Positions 1 to 9,805 of a DNA stretch of 64,000 nt are shown piece after piece; position 1 is the stretch's first letter, and the number at the start of each line of letters is the position of its first letter. Source of the DNA: Sphingorhabdus sp. Alg239-R122 (lineage in GTDB: Bacteria > Pseudomonadota > Alphaproteobacteria > Sphingomonadales > Sphingomonadaceae); assembly GCF_900537065.1 (NCBI RefSeq), contig NZ_UNRC01000004.1, forward strand, positions 62,001-126,000, written 5' to 3'. Made by a program: the position numbers and the translations under genes. Under the pieces are notes generated by a model. The model was not told the origin of the DNA. It saw nothing but the letters and a program-made list of their open reading frames with translations, and did not search any database.

Positions 1-1
1 T

Positions 2-217
2 TTCGGCTCTGCCGTCGTTGACCTGACGGATGCTGCAGAAAGTAACCTGTCTCAATCGGATGGTTTTGAACCCATACGTACGCGCCTGGGCGTTGCGTAT
101 ACCGATGAATATCTGGACATGGGGGTAACATGGCGCCGCGATTTTGTTGCCACCGGCGATGCTGAGCAGGGTAATACCTTCCTATTTCGGATATCGTTTC
201 GCAATTTGGGATTTTAG
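2..217 (+). CDS. lptD: LPS-assembly protein LptD, C-terminal fragment
   Basis: The open frame runs in from the left edge and ends at TAG 215-217, giving about 71 residues. It has alternating beta-strand character and ends in an aromatic residue (FRISFRNLGF), as expected for the last strand of an outer-membrane beta-barrel. LptD inserts lipopolysaccharide into the outer leaflet. The assignment rests mostly on context: lptD-surA-pdxA-rsmA is a conserved proteobacterial order and surA follows after about 120 bases. The start and most of the gene lie outside the window. Confidence 0.75.
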   Translation, partial: FGSAVVDLTDAAESNLSQSDGFEPIRTRLGVAYTDEYLDMGVTWRRDFVATGDAEQGNTFLFRISFRNLGF

Positions 218-337
218 ACGCGACACATCATTTCTTGGCTTTTGGAAGGAAAAGTCCTATCGGTCAATTTGCTCAGCTTGGGTTCAGCCTTGTTATGGCA
301 ATTCGGCGCATATTTTACGGAAAATTCACAGGAATAT

Positions 338-1720
338 ATGACTAATTTTAAAATGAAATCGATGGCTTTCGGACTTTCTTTCAAGCAGCTGCTGTCTTCA
401 TCAGTTCTTGCTGCCGCATTATGCGCATTCACTGCTCCTGCAGCAGCGCAAAGCATTGATGAAGCCTCCTCTGCACAAGCAAATCCGGCTGAATCGCAAG
501 CGCTCACTGTTTTCGGTGAGAATAATCCTAACATCCGGCGCGCTACAGCTATTGTGAACGGCAAGGTTATTACAGGTACCGATATTGATCAGCGTATGGC
601 TCTTTTGCTGGCCGCCAATGATGGCACTCTTGCAGCCGAAGAGACCAAGGCACTTCGACTGCAGGTTCTTCGCAACCTGATTGACGAAACGCTCCAGATT
701 CAGGCAGCTAAAGCCAATGAGATTGAAGTCAAGCAAGCTGAAATCAATCAGACATATACACGGGTAGCCAATGAGAGTTTCCGTCAGGATCCGTCTGCCA
801 TGGATGCCTATCTGACACGTATAGGCTCATCGCCTGCCTCCCTGAGGCAACAGATACATGGTGAACTGGCATGGCAACGCCTGCTTGGACGCAATGTAAC
901 ACCTTTTGTGAATGTCGCCGAAGAAGAAGTGAAAGATATTATGAAGCGCCTGGAAGAATCCAAGGGCGTAGAAGAATATCGGATTGGTGAAATTTACCTC
1001 TCTGCTACACAAGAAAACGCGCAACAGGTCTTTGAAAATGCGAGCCGCCTGATCCAGCAGATTCAGCAAGGTGCCAATTTTACAGGTTACGCCCGGCAGT
1101 TCTCTGAAGCATCCACAGCCCCTGTGGGCGGCGATTTAGGGTATGTGCGGCTTGAAACACTTCCTGCTGAGATGGCAACTGCTGCACGCCAGATGCAAAT
1201 TGGCCAGCTTGTCGGCCCGGTCCAGATTCCTGGCGGATTTGTTATCGTGTACCTTATTGATAAAAGGCAGATCCTGACAGCAGATCCACGAGATGCACTT
1301 CTCAGCCTTAAACAGTTATCAATTTCATTTCCGCCTGGCGTGACACAGGAACAAGCGGCTGCACGGGCCGGTGAATTTGCAAATGCAGCACGTCAGATAC
1401 GTGGCTGCGGCGATGCGAACCGTGTTGCCGCTGGCCTTGGCGCTTCAGTCGTGGATAATGATCAGGTCACGGTGCGCAGCCTCCCGTCCGCGCTGCAGGA
1501 TACAGTATTGCAAATGTCAATTGGTGAATCGACACCACCATTTGGATCTATCGAGCAGGGTATTCGCATACTCGTTCTTTGCGGGCGCGATGATCCGAAA
1601 GTCAATTCAGGTCCTACGGCCGAGCAATTAACCCGGCAGCTTGAAGATGAGCGCATCAACAAGCGCGCGCAAACATACCTGCGTGATTTACGGCGTGATG
1701 CAGTAATTAGTTATAACTAA
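338..1720 (+). CDS. surA: SurA-type periplasmic chaperone / peptidyl-prolyl isomerase
   Basis: Periplasmic chaperone that escorts unfolded outer-membrane proteins to the BAM complex. The chosen ATG (338) gives 460 residues beginning with a hydrophobic signal peptide that ends AAAQ; an ATG at 353 is also possible, and the frame is open further upstream (242) without a signal-like start. A SurA N-terminal helical domain (VNGKVITGTDIDQR onward) is followed by one clear parvulin domain (GGDLGYVRLETLPAEM; VGPVQIPGGFVIVYLID) and a degenerate second rotamase-like region near the C-terminus. pdxA starts 10 bases downstream, so the two are probably co-transcribed. The client LptD is encoded immediately upstream. 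Confidence 0.92.
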   Translation: MTNFKMKSMAFGLSFKQLLSSSVLAAALCAFTAPAAAQSIDEASSAQANPAESQALTVFGENNPNIRRATAIVNGKVITGTDIDQRMALLLAANDGTLAAEETKALRLQVLRNLIDETLQIQAAKANEIEVKQAEINQTYTRVANESFRQDPSAMDAYLTRIGSSPASLRQQIHGELAWQRLLGRNVTPFVNVAEEEVKDIMKRLEESKGVEEYRIGEIYLSATQENAQQVFENASRLIQQIQQGANFTGYARQFSEASTAPVGGDLGYVRLETLPAEMATAARQMQIGQLVGPVQIPGGFVIVYLIDKRQILTADPRDALLSLKQLSISFPPGVTQEQAAARAGEFANAARQIRGCGDANRVAAGLGASVVDNDQVTVRSLPSALQDTVLQMSIGESTPPFGSIEQGIRILVLCGRDDPKVNSGPTAEQLTRQLEDERINKRAQTYLRDLRRDAVISYN

Positions 1721-1730
1721 AGGATAATTC

Positions 1731-2732
1731 ATGGCGTCTGCCTTTGCCATTTCGTCAGGTGATCCTGCAGGCATAGGCCCGGAAATTATCTGGAAAAGCT
1801 GGAGCAGCCGTGAAGAAAGCAACCTGCCGCCATTTTTTGCGGTGGGCGATAAAAACGCTTTTACCGCATTATACGGTAATCGTATCCAGGCAATTGAAGC
1901 ACCTGAAGAGGCAGGACAGGTATTTGCTAACGCTCTTCCTGTCCTGCATGTCCATGACTGCGGCAATGTCACGCCAGGCGAACCTGATGCAGAAGGCGCG
2001 CGGTGCGCATTACAGGCATTGGAAATGTCGGTTGGTTTGGCTCGTTCAGGGGGAGCAAAAGGCGTTGTTACCGGACCTGTGTCAAAGGCATTACTTAAAA
2101 ATGTTGGTTTTACACACCCTGGACAGACTGAATTTATCGCTGAACGCTGCGGTGTGGCCAAAAGCAATGCAGTGATGATGCTGGCGGGGCCTTCGCTGTG
2201 CGTCGTGCCGATAACCGTGCATATCGCGCTTACCGATGTCCCCTCCGCACTGACGAACGAACTCATCAAGGCGCGCGCGCGCGTGGCAGCCAAGGGCATG
2301 ACCCGTAATTTCGGGATAGAGCAACCAAGGCTTGCGATAGCGGGGCTAAATCCGCATGCCGGAGAAAACGGCAATATGGGGCGTGAGGAATTAGATGTGA
2401 TTATTCCCGCACTCGAAGAACTGCGCAGCGAGGGTATGGATATTATCGGCCCCCTGCCCGCTGACACCATGTTCCACTGCAGTGCACGCGCCAAATATGA
2501 CCTTGCCCTGTGCTGTTACCATGATCAAGGGTTGGTCCCTCTCAAGACGCTGCATTTCGATGATGGGGTCAATATGACACTAGGCCTGCCGATCATCCGT
2601 ACATCGCCTGATCACGGTACTGCTTTTGACATTGCTGGCAAAGGTATTGCCAATGCCAATTCGATGATTGCAGCCATTCAGATGGCCGAAACGGCACGTC
2701 ACCACCGGCAGAATTATGTCGAACCGGCCTGA
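1731..2732 (+). CDS. pdxA: 4-hydroxythreonine-4-phosphate dehydrogenase PdxA
   Basis: NAD-dependent oxidation and decarboxylation of 4-phosphohydroxy-L-threonine in the DXP-dependent pyridoxal phosphate pathway; cytoplasmic. The 333 residues match the usual family length. Visible hallmarks are the N-terminal SSGDPAGIGPEI, the substrate-binding GFTHPGQTEFIAE, LNPHAGENGNMGREE, and the metal-ligand region CYHDQGLVPLKTLHFDDGVN followed by TSPDHGTAFDIAGKG. Its His and Asp residues match those that hold the divalent metal in characterised PdxA. It sits between surA and rsmA, with 6 bases separating it from rsmA. Confidence 0.95.
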   Translation: MASAFAISSGDPAGIGPEIIWKSWSSREESNLPPFFAVGDKNAFTALYGNRIQAIEAPEEAGQVFANALPVLHVHDCGNVTPGEPDAEGARCALQALEMSVGLARSGGAKGVVTGPVSKALLKNVGFTHPGQTEFIAERCGVAKSNAVMMLAGPSLCVVPITVHIALTDVPSALTNELIKARARVAAKGMTRNFGIEQPRLAIAGLNPHAGENGNMGREELDVIIPALEELRSEGMDIIGPLPADTMFHCSARAKYDLALCCYHDQGLVPLKTLHFDDGVNMTLGLPIIRTSPDHGTAFDIAGKGIANANSMIAAIQMAETARHHRQNYVEPA

Positions 2733-2738
2733 GAACGA

Positions 2739-3572
2739 ATGAGCGAGCCTGAACTACCACCGCTGCGTGATGTGATTGCCCGGTACGGCCTGTCGGCAAG
2801 CAAGGCTCTGGGCCAGAATTTCCTGCTCGACGCGCAGCTTTTGGAGCGGATCGCCGGAATTCCGGGGAGCCTGAGCGAAGAACATGTGTTTGAAGTTGGG
2901 CCTGGCCCTGGCGGGCTGACCCGCGCAGCACTTATGGCAGGGGCGAAAGTAACCGCCGTTGAGCGTGACGCCCGGTGTCTTCCTGCGCTGATAGAATTGG
3001 GAAAAGCATTTCCCGATCAACTTCGTGTGGTTGAAGGTGATGCGATGCAGATTGATCCTGTGCAGGAGATCAGCGCACCATTCCATATTCTCTCCAACCT
3101 GCCCTATAATGTTGGTACTGCGCTGTTGGTGAACTGGCTATCAGCCGACAAATGGCCACCGGAATGGAAATCACTCACGTTGATGTTTCAGCGTGAGGTC
3201 GCAGAACGCATTATAGCGCAGCCCGGCGGCAAAGCATACGGAAGGCTCGCCGTATTGGCGCAATGGCGAGCAAAGGCAACCATGCCGATGAAAGTACACC
3301 GCAGCGCATTTACCCCACCGCCCAAAGTCATGTCGGCCGTTGTCCATATTATCCCGAACAAAGCACCAGAAGGCGTTTCACCGCGCACCATAGGAAAGCT
3401 GACCGCCGCCGCCTTTGGCCAACGCCGCAAAATGTTGCGGCAAAGCCTGAAAGCCCTGTCCGGCGCCCTGGATGCGCTGGAGACAGTCGGCATCGACCCA
3501 ACACGCCGCGCGGAAACTATCAGTGTTGATGAGTTTGTGCAGGTGGCGCAAGTATTAGACGCTGGCCTTTAA
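2739..3572 (+). CDS. rsmA: 16S rRNA (adenine1518/1519-N6)-dimethyltransferase RsmA
   Basis: Dimethylates two adjacent adenines in helix 45 of 16S rRNA late in 30S assembly (KsgA family, 277 residues). The SAM-binding motif I is [16 protein letters not shown], preceded by the N-terminal ALGQNFLLD signature. The catalytic motif IV is SNLPYNVGT. The C-terminal helical domain contains [15 protein letters not shown]. It is the last gene of the surA-pdxA-rsmA run, and its final 18 bases overlap the 3' end of the convergent malate synthase gene. Confidence 0.96.
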   Translation: MSEPELPPLRDVIARYGLSASKALGQNFLLDAQLLERIAGIPGSLSEEHVFEVGPGPGGLTRAALMAGAKVTAVERDARCLPALIELGKAFPDQLRVVEGDAMQIDPVQEISAPFHILSNLPYNVGTALLVNWLSADKWPPEWKSLTLMFQREVAERIIAQPGGKAYGRLAVLAQWRAKATMPMKVHRSAFTPPPKVMSAVVHIIPNKAPEGVSPRTIGKLTAAAFGQRRKMLRQSLKALSGALDALETVGIDPTRRAETISVDEFVQVAQVLDAGL

Positions 3573-5666
3573 CCTCAGTCTATATGCATGCAGCAAAGGT
3601 TCGGTATAGCCGCTTGGTTGCTCCACACCCTTGAACACCAGATCACGTGCTGCTTGGAACGCTAAGCTCGCTTCAGGATCGTTTGCCATCGGTTTATACA
3701 GCGGATCACCTGTATTTTGCGCATCCACCTTAACCGCCATGCGCAACAAAGCCGCATCAACCTGCTCGTCACTGCACACGCCATGCAGCAGCCAGTTTGC
3801 CATATGCTGTGAAGAGATGCGCAGTGTAGCCCGATCTTCCATCAGACCGACATCATGGATATCCGGTACTTTGGAACAGCCAATGCCCTGATCGATCCAG
3901 CGCACGACATAACCCAATATGCCTTGCGCATTATTGTCGAGTTCTTGCGTAATTTCCTCTTCGGACCAATTATGCCCGTCGGCCAGTGGAATGGTAAGCA
4001 GCTTATCCAGCCCTGCAACAGTCTCACTCGCCACCTCTTGCTGGCGCGCAAATACGTCCAGCCGGTGATAGTGGATAGCATGTAAAGTCGCCGCTGTCGG
4101 GCTTGGTACCCATGCGGTATTCGCCCCTGTTTTGGGATGCCCGATTTTCTGCTCCATCATATCGGCCATCATATCCGGCGCGGCCCACATACCCTTGCCG
4201 ATCTGTGCCTTGCCCGAAAGTCCGCATGCAAGTCCGATACCGACATTGCGCGCTTCATAGGCGGCGATCCAGTCGCTATTCTTGATATCGTCCTTACGGA
4301 TCATCGCGCCTGCGCGCATCGAAGTGTGGATTTCATCACCCGTACGGTCAAGAAAACCGGTATTGATGAAGACAATCCGGTCCTTCACGGCATGGATGCA
4401 TGCGGCCAAATTGGCAGATGTCCGGCGTTCCTCATCCATCACACCCACTTTCACCGTATGGCGGTCCAGCCCGAGCATATCCTCGACTGCATCGAACAGG
4501 TCATTGGTAAGGCCGCATTCTTCGGGTCCATGCATTTTTGGCTTCACAATGTAAATGGAACCGGCACGGCTGTTCTTCAGCGTACCCAGCTGTTTCAGAT
4601 CATGGCAACCAATTGCGCTGGTCATGACGGCGTCCATAATGCCTTCAGGAATCTGGCTACCATCGGCAAGCGTAATCGCAGGATTGGTCATTAAATGCCC
4701 GACATTGCGGACAAATAGCAGGCTGCGGCCCGGTACAGTGACTTTCCCGTCATCCGCATCATGATAGACACGATCCGCGTTCAGGGCGCGGGTAACGGTT
4801 TTCCCGCCTTTATCAAAGCTTGCCGCCAAATCGCCGCGCATCAGCCCCAGCCAGTTACGATAGGCAAGTAGCTTGTCCTCCGCATCAACCGCGGCCACCG
4901 AATCTTCCATATCCACGATAGTGGTGAGCGCAGATTCAAGCACAACATCGGCAATACCTGACGGATCATCACAGCCAATTGGATGCTCGCCATCAAATAT
5001 AACCTCTATATGCAGACCGTTATGGCGAAAAAGGCGGCCTTTATCGCTCTTGCCCACATATTGGTCCGGATCCGCAATCGCGATGCCATTTTCAGCAGAG
5101 CCTAAATCCGCCCATGTGCCAGTTTCCAGTGGTACAGCTTCATCCAGAAACGCCTTGGCAGCAGCGATCACGGCTGCACCACGCACTGCATCATAACCAC
5201 CCGGCTTGGCCGGCGGCGCATCCAATGCATCGGTACCATAGAGTGCATCATATAAACTGCCCCAGCGCGCGTTGGCGGCGTTCAATACAAAGCGATCATT
5301 CAGCGAAGGCACCACCAGTTGCGGCCCCGCCATGGTGGCAATTTCCGGATCCACATTTTGTGTGGTGATTGCAAACGGTGCAGGTTCTTCGACAAGATAT
5401 CCGATATCGCATAGAAATGATTGGTATTCATCGCTATTAACTGACTTACCCGCACGGGCAATATGCCAATCATCAATCTGTTTCTGCAACTCTTCACGGC
5501 GTTGAAGCAAGGCACGGCCTCGCGGGACAAAGCGTTGCAGCAAAGCCGCAAAGTCGATCCAGAACTTATCGGCATCCAGGCCAATTGGCGCCAGCACTTC
5601 ATCCATCACAAAATCATGTAATGCAGTGTCAATTTTCAAACCGGCTTTTGGGGTAATATCGCTCAT
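3555..5666 (-). CDS. glcB: Malate synthase G
   Basis: Condenses glyoxylate and acetyl-CoA to malate (glyoxylate bypass or glycolate use). The 703 residues fit the long G isoform. Typical stretches are [18 protein letters not shown] (catalytic core near residue 250), [13 protein letters not shown], and the C-terminal helical plug with [22 protein letters not shown]. It is monocistronic on the minus strand and convergent with rsmA. No isocitrate lyase gene is present in the window. Confidence 0.96.
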   Translation of the reverse strand: MSDITPKAGLKIDTALHDFVMDEVLAPIGLDADKFWIDFAALLQRFVPRGRALLQRREELQKQIDDWHIARAGKSVNSDEYQSFLCDIGYLVEEPAPFAITTQNVDPEIATMAGPQLVVPSLNDRFVLNAANARWGSLYDALYGTDALDAPPAKPGGYDAVRGAAVIAAAKAFLDEAVPLETGTWADLGSAENGIAIADPDQYVGKSDKGRLFRHNGLHIEVIFDGEHPIGCDDPSGIADVVLESALTTIVDMEDSVAAVDAEDKLLAYRNWLGLMRGDLAASFDKGGKTVTRALNADRVYHDADDGKVTVPGRSLLFVRNVGHLMTNPAITLADGSQIPEGIMDAVMTSAIGCHDLKQLGTLKNSRAGSIYIVKPKMHGPEECGLTNDLFDAVEDMLGLDRHTVKVGVMDEERRTSANLAACIHAVKDRIVFINTGFLDRTGDEIHTSMRAGAMIRKDDIKNSDWIAAYEARNVGIGLACGLSGKAQIGKGMWAAPDMMADMMEQKIGHPKTGANTAWVPSPTAATLHAIHYHRLDVFARQQEVASETVAGLDKLLTIPLADGHNWSEEEITQELDNNAQGILGYVVRWIDQGIGCSKVPDIHDVGLMEDRATLRISSQHMANWLLHGVCSDEQVDAALLRMAVKVDAQNTGDPLYKPMANDPEASLAFQAARDLVFKGVEQPSGYTEPLLHAYRLRLKASV

Positions 5667-5746
5667 AAATCCTCACATATTAGGTCCGACAGCCCTGTCC
5701 ACCTGAATATCACACGGGCAGCACATAGTTTATAAATCGAAATCCT

Positions 5747-5791
5747 GGGGAGGAGGTAATGGCTATATGGCCAGCAGCCATGGTTTTGTAA
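5747..5791 (+). promoter_or_regulatory. Possible translated leader (10-codon ORF with strong Shine-Dalgarno)
   Basis: A very strong GGGGAGGAGGT (5747-5757) is followed at once by a 10-codon ORF at 5759-5791 (MAIWPAAMVL, then stop). The start region can also fold (ATGGCT with AGCCAT). It lies about 80 bases before the M20-astA-astB operon, whose own first gene has only a weak ribosome site. It could be a leader peptide or attenuator, a decayed gene start, or chance. The peptide is not enriched in arginine. Confidence 0.3.
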
Positions 5792-5869
5792 ATGCCCCAA
5801 AATGAAAAATCTCAATGAAAAAATCTCGGGCTGGCTAAGCGTGATGTTACGCGTTAGAGATAGCCGCCT

Positions 5870-7096
5870 ATGAAACAATTATCTCCTGCTGAAACCTCTG
5901 CACTCTCTATCATTAATAACGACCATATGCTGGCCCAGACACAGACATGGGCACTGATCAATAGCGGGTCACGCAATCTGGATGGGCTCGCGAAGATGGC
6001 AGAAGCACTTCGTGAGGCTTTTTCCGTGCTTCCCGGTGATATTGTCCTGCACGATCCAGCCAAAGTCGATGCCGTACGCGGCGATGGCAGCATTGCCGAG
6101 ATCGCACATGGTCAGCATCTGACCGTATCGGTGCGACCAGAGGCCCCTGTTCGCCTGATTCTCACAGGTCATATGGACACTGTGTTCCCAATTGATAGTG
6201 ATTTTCAGACCCTCACATGGCTAGAGGGCGATGAGAAGCAGGGCGGCGTGCTGGGTGGCCCTGGCCTGGCCGACATGAAAGGCGGTATTTCCGTCATGAT
6301 CGCCGCGCTACAAGCGCTGGAAGCCAGCAAATATGCGAGCAACCTAGGTTATGACATACTCATTAACAGCGATGAAGAAGTCGGCTCCCCCTCCTCGGCT
6401 GCACTCATAGCCAAACTCGCTGCGGGTAAAACAGCTGCACTCACATATGAACCAGCCGCCCTGCCCGATGGTACATTGGCGGGCGCACGTGGCGGCAGCG
6501 GCAACTTTTCGATTATTTTCAGCGGTAAATCTGCCCATGCCGGCCGTAATCCGCAGGATGGCCGCAATGCCATTGTCGCCGCTTCCGATATGGCGGTGCA
6601 ACTCAAAGCACTCACCCGCGATGGCCTGTCGGTCAATCCGGCTAAGATAGAGGGCGGCGCTGCAAATAATGTCGTGCCCGACCATGCGATATTACGCGTC
6701 AATTTCCGGCCAAAGTCGCTTGCAATGCAGGCACTGGCGCAAAATGCACTTGATGCTCTGATTGCTGACATCGCCAAGACGCATAACCTGGACGTGCATT
6801 GTCATGGCAGCTTTGGCCGCCCGCCTAAGGAGATTGACGGCCAGGCGGGCAAACTTTTTGAACTGGTCAAAAAATGTGGCAGCGACCTTGGGCTTGATAT
6901 AGGCTGGAAATCAACCGGCGGTGTATGCGATGGCAATAATATCGCGGCTTGCGGAGTGCCGGTTGTCGATACTATGGGTGTGCGCGGGGGCTCCATTCAC
7001 AGCGCCGACGAATTTCTGATTACGGACAGCTTGTCCGAACGTGCAAGGCTTTCTGCGCTTACTATAATGCGCATCGCACAAAAGGGGGGATTATGA
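5870..7096 (+). CDS. M20-family metallohydrolase in the arginine succinyltransferase cluster
   Basis: A zinc amidohydrolase of the M20 family (acetylornithine deacetylase / succinyl-diaminopimelate desuccinylase / CPG2 type), 408 residues. The metal and catalytic residues are all visible: TGHMDTVF (His, Asp), GLADMKGG (bridging Asp), NSDEEVGS (catalytic and metal Glu), the TYEPA acidic site and the C-terminal GGSIHSADE His. The central dimerisation domain (GKSAHAGRNPQDGRNA) is present. Its stop overlaps the astA start as ATGA, so it is coupled to AST enzymes that make and consume N-succinyl amino acids. The substrate is therefore plausibly an N-succinylated intermediate, but this is inference. 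The usual AstE desuccinylase is a different fold and is not seen here. Confidence 0.85.
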   Translation: MKQLSPAETSALSIINNDHMLAQTQTWALINSGSRNLDGLAKMAEALREAFSVLPGDIVLHDPAKVDAVRGDGSIAEIAHGQHLTVSVRPEAPVRLILTGHMDTVFPIDSDFQTLTWLEGDEKQGGVLGGPGLADMKGGISVMIAALQALEASKYASNLGYDILINSDEEVGSPSSAALIAKLAAGKTAALTYEPAALPDGTLAGARGGSGNFSIIFSGKSAHAGRNPQDGRNAIVAASDMAVQLKALTRDGLSVNPAKIEGGAANNVVPDHAILRVNFRPKSLAMQALAQNALDALIADIAKTHNLDVHCHGSFGRPPKEIDGQAGKLFELVKKCGSDLGLDIGWKSTGGVCDGNNIAACGVPVVDTMGVRGGSIHSADEFLITDSLSERARLSALTIMRIAQKGGL

Positions 7097-8103
7097 GTTT
7101 CAGGATACGCGCTGCACGCAGCGATGACTTGCAGCATCTATATGAGATGGCGAAACTCACCGGCGGCGGCTTTACGAACCTGCCCGCGGACAAAAAATCC
7201 CTGACGGCCAAGCTGGACCGGTCGGCAGAGGCTTATGCGAGCAGCGATGAGGAAGTGAGCGATCATATTTTTGTACTTGTCCTGGAAAATACCGAGACAG
7301 GTGAAGTGCGCGGCACATCCCAGCTTTTCACGAAAGTTGGCCAGAAATGGCCATTTTATTCCTACCGGCTCAGCACGCTGACCCAGCATAGCCAGGAACT
7401 CGACCGGACTTTTCGGGCCGAAATGCTAAGCCTGACCACCGATCTGGAAGGATCCAGCGAAGTTGGCGGACTGTTCCTGCACCCCGGCGAACGGGCGGGC
7501 GGGCTTGGCCTGCTGCTGGCACGCAGCCGCTATCTGTTTATCAGGCAGCATCGCAGCCATTTTGGCGACCGTATCCTCGCGGAACTGCGCGGTATAATTG
7601 ATGAAGCCGGCGGATCACCCTTTTGGGATGGGCTTGCGGGCCGGTTCTTCGGTATGAGCTTCCAGGAAGCCGACTATTTCAACGCGCTCAACGGTAACCA
7701 GTTTATTGCCGACCTGATGCCCAAACATCCCATTTATACCGCGATGCTGAGCGAAGCGGCACGTGCGGTCATTGGCCTACCCCATCCTAGCGGGCGCGCG
7801 GCGATGCGGATGCTGGAAAATGAAGGGTATCGCTATAATGGCTATGTCGACATATTTGATGGTGGCCCGACCATGGTGGCACGCACCGACAATGTCGGCA
7901 GCGTCAAAAACGCACAATATGCAAAGATTGCCAGCATTGGCGATGGCGGCGCAAAATCACTGGCCGCCTGTGGTGAATTGACTGATTTCCGCTGTGTATA
8001 TGCCTTTATCGAAAATGGTGACAGCGGCCTGAAGATAGACGCAGAAGGCGCCAAAACACTCGACGTCGATGTCGGTGACGAAATTCTTTATATAGAGCGG
8101 TGA
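7093..8103 (+). CDS. astA: Arginine N-succinyltransferase AstA
   Basis: First step of the AST pathway: L-arginine plus succinyl-CoA gives N2-succinylarginine. The start is ATG 7093 within an ATGA overlap with the preceding gene, behind a purine-rich AAGGGGGGA; the frame is open further upstream but overlaps the M20 gene. This gives 336 residues, the family length. Diagnostic sequences are RIRAARSDDLQHLYEMA, GGGFTNLPADKKSL, EVGGLFLHPGERAGGLG, and FWDGLAGRFFGMSFQEADYF. astB follows after a single base. Confidence 0.95.
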   Translation: MSFRIRAARSDDLQHLYEMAKLTGGGFTNLPADKKSLTAKLDRSAEAYASSDEEVSDHIFVLVLENTETGEVRGTSQLFTKVGQKWPFYSYRLSTLTQHSQELDRTFRAEMLSLTTDLEGSSEVGGLFLHPGERAGGLGLLLARSRYLFIRQHRSHFGDRILAELRGIIDEAGGSPFWDGLAGRFFGMSFQEADYFNALNGNQFIADLMPKHPIYTAMLSEAARAVIGLPHPSGRAAMRMLENEGYRYNGYVDIFDGGPTMVARTDNVGSVKNAQYAKIASIGDGGAKSLAACGELTDFRCVYAFIENGDSGLKIDAEGAKTLDVDVGDEILYIER

Positions 8104-8104
8104 C

Positions 8105-9373
8105 ATGACAATAGGCGAAATCAATTTTGACGGCATTATCGGCCCAAGCCACAATTATGCGGGGCTTAGCCTGGGCAACATTGCATCTTCCTCCAATGCA
8201 GGTGCGACATCGCACCCGCGTGCAGCGGCTCTCCAGGGTGTGGCCAAGATGCGGGCCAACATAGAGCTTGGTCTAACGCAGGGATTCTTCATGCCGCTTG
8301 ACCGCCCCAACCATAGCTGGCTGGAGGCGCTGGGTACCGATATAGCCGAAGCAGAGCCGCACATGCGCGCCGCTGCCTATTCGGCATCATCCATGTGGGC
8401 GGCCAATGCGGCGACCGTGTCCCCTGCCCCTGATACCAAAGATGGCAAATGTCATCTTACCCCTGCCAATCTGATTACCATGGCGCATCGCAGCCATGAA
8501 TGGCACGGTACGCTGGCGCAGCTAAAGCTGGCCTTTGGGAATAGTGATGCCTTTACTGTGCATGACGCAGTGCCACCAACATTTGGCGATGAAGGCGCGG
8601 CCAACCACATGCGGCTATGCGATACTCATGGCACCGCGGGTCTTGAGATATTCGTATATGGTACATCTGGCGGCCCTTTCCCCGCGCGCCAGCATATTGA
8701 GGCCAGCAAGGCGATAGCGCGCGCGCATGGCCTTGATCATAACCGCGTACTGTTTATCCAGCAATCCGAAACCGCCATTGCGGGCGGCGCATTTCATAAC
8801 GACGTAGTGGCTGTCGCCAATGAAAATGTTCTGTTCACCCACGAACTCGCGTTTCAAGACCGCGAAGGCAGTTATATCGCCATTCGTGAGAAAATGTCTG
8901 ATGTGCAAATTGTAGAAGTGCCTGCAGCTGCTGTCAGTCTCTCCGATGCGATCAAAAGCTATCTGTTCAACGCGCAGCTTGTTACGTTGCCCGGTGGTGG
9001 CATGGATGGCGGGGGTATGGCATTAATCCTGCCCACCGAAGCGCAGGAGACACCCGCGGTCTGGAACTGGCTAGAACAGATGGTGGCGGGCAATGGCCCA
9101 ATCCGCAAACTGATCCCCGTGAATGTGCGCGAGTCCATGGCCAATGGCGGCGGCCCGGCCTGTCTCAGGCTGCGTATCGTGGCAGATCCAGCACAGGTTG
9201 ATTCGCGCTTTATCGCTACCGAGGATAAACTGACAGCCATCGAAGAGGTGGTAAGCGCGCGCTGGCCCGAAGCAATCCACCCCGATGACTTAGCTAAGCC
9301 GGACCTCACTGAGACAGTGCAAACCGCACGCACAGCGCTGTTGAATGCATTGGATTTGCAGGAACTTGACTGA
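8105..9373 (+). CDS. astB: N-succinylarginine dihydrolase AstB
   Basis: Hydrolyses N2-succinylarginine to N2-succinylornithine, ammonia and CO2; a guanidine-modifying (pentein) superfamily enzyme. The 422 residues are slightly shorter than the E. coli enzyme. Signatures include FDGIIGPSHNYAGLSLGN near the N-terminus, the catalytic Glu/His region GDEGAANHMRL, the second conserved His in AGGAFHNDVVAVANENVLF, and the C-terminal GGGPACLRLR catalytic Cys. astC and astD are not in the window, so the pathway must continue elsewhere. Confidence 0.96.
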   Translation: MTIGEINFDGIIGPSHNYAGLSLGNIASSSNAGATSHPRAAALQGVAKMRANIELGLTQGFFMPLDRPNHSWLEALGTDIAEAEPHMRAAAYSASSMWAANAATVSPAPDTKDGKCHLTPANLITMAHRSHEWHGTLAQLKLAFGNSDAFTVHDAVPPTFGDEGAANHMRLCDTHGTAGLEIFVYGTSGGPFPARQHIEASKAIARAHGLDHNRVLFIQQSETAIAGGAFHNDVVAVANENVLFTHELAFQDREGSYIAIREKMSDVQIVEVPAAAVSLSDAIKSYLFNAQLVTLPGGGMDGGGMALILPTEAQETPAVWNWLEQMVAGNGPIRKLIPVNVRESMANGGGPACLRLRIVADPAQVDSRFIATEDKLTAIEEVVSARWPEAIHPDDLAKPDLTETVQTARTALLNALDLQELD

Positions 9374-9438
9374 CACAAACTGTCGGAATTTTTGACATTA
9401 ACCGTTTGGTAACCATCATTACCCACGTAAATCAGGGA

Positions 9439-9456
9439 TTGGCATGCCCCTTGCTT
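9439..9456 (+). promoter_or_regulatory. Sigma-54-like -24/-12 promoter
   Basis: TTGGCATGCCCCTTGCTT carries GG (9441-9442) and GC (9453-9454) ten bases apart and differs from the TGGCACG-N4-TTGCW consensus at one position. A start about 12 bases past the GC would fall at about 9466, directly on the ATG at 9467. No enhancer-binding site was identified. It may be fortuitous. Confidence 0.4.
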
Positions 9457-9466
9457 AGTTAACAAT

Positions 9467-9700
9467 ATGTTAAAAAAGCTACGCCGCCTGTTCCTGATCA
9501 AAACCAAGTTCGAAGCCTATCTGATTATCTATGCCCTGTCGCTTGGTGCAATTGAGCGTGGGGAAGCTTACCTTCACCAATATCCCGGCACAGGTGGATG
9601 GATGCTATTCTTGGCGTGTACCGGTGCGGTTTTTATGGCAGGGGCCAAAATCCTTGATGCCATTGATTACCAACGCGCATACGGGAATGAGGACGGATAA
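9467..9700 (+). CDS. Small conserved-looking membrane protein, unknown function
   Basis: 77 residues starting MLKKLRRLF, with two predicted hydrophobic segments (about residues 16-27 and 44-60) around a short loop. I do not recognise a named family. No Shine-Dalgarno precedes the ATG; the preceding bases instead match a sigma-54-type promoter whose start point would make the message leaderless. The C-terminus (DAIDYQRAYGNEDG) is hydrophilic. It is downstream of astB by 93 bases and faces the 3' end of ssrA. Confidence 0.6.
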   Translation: MLKKLRRLFLIKTKFEAYLIIYALSLGAIERGEAYLHQYPGTGGWMLFLACTGAVFMAGAKILDAIDYQRAYGNEDG

Positions 9701-9805
9701 GGTAAGGCTTTTTGCCCGCCGGCACGAAGTCCTTGCTTTAGAAGGCGAGGACCGTCGCTTATAGTCCTTTAGTCAGCGCTTATTTGAAGAGTTGAAGTGG
9801 AGGGT

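Noticed and set aside
1688-2494. A 268-codon minus-strand frame opposite pdxA
   Set aside because: Shadow of pdxA, no recognisable features.
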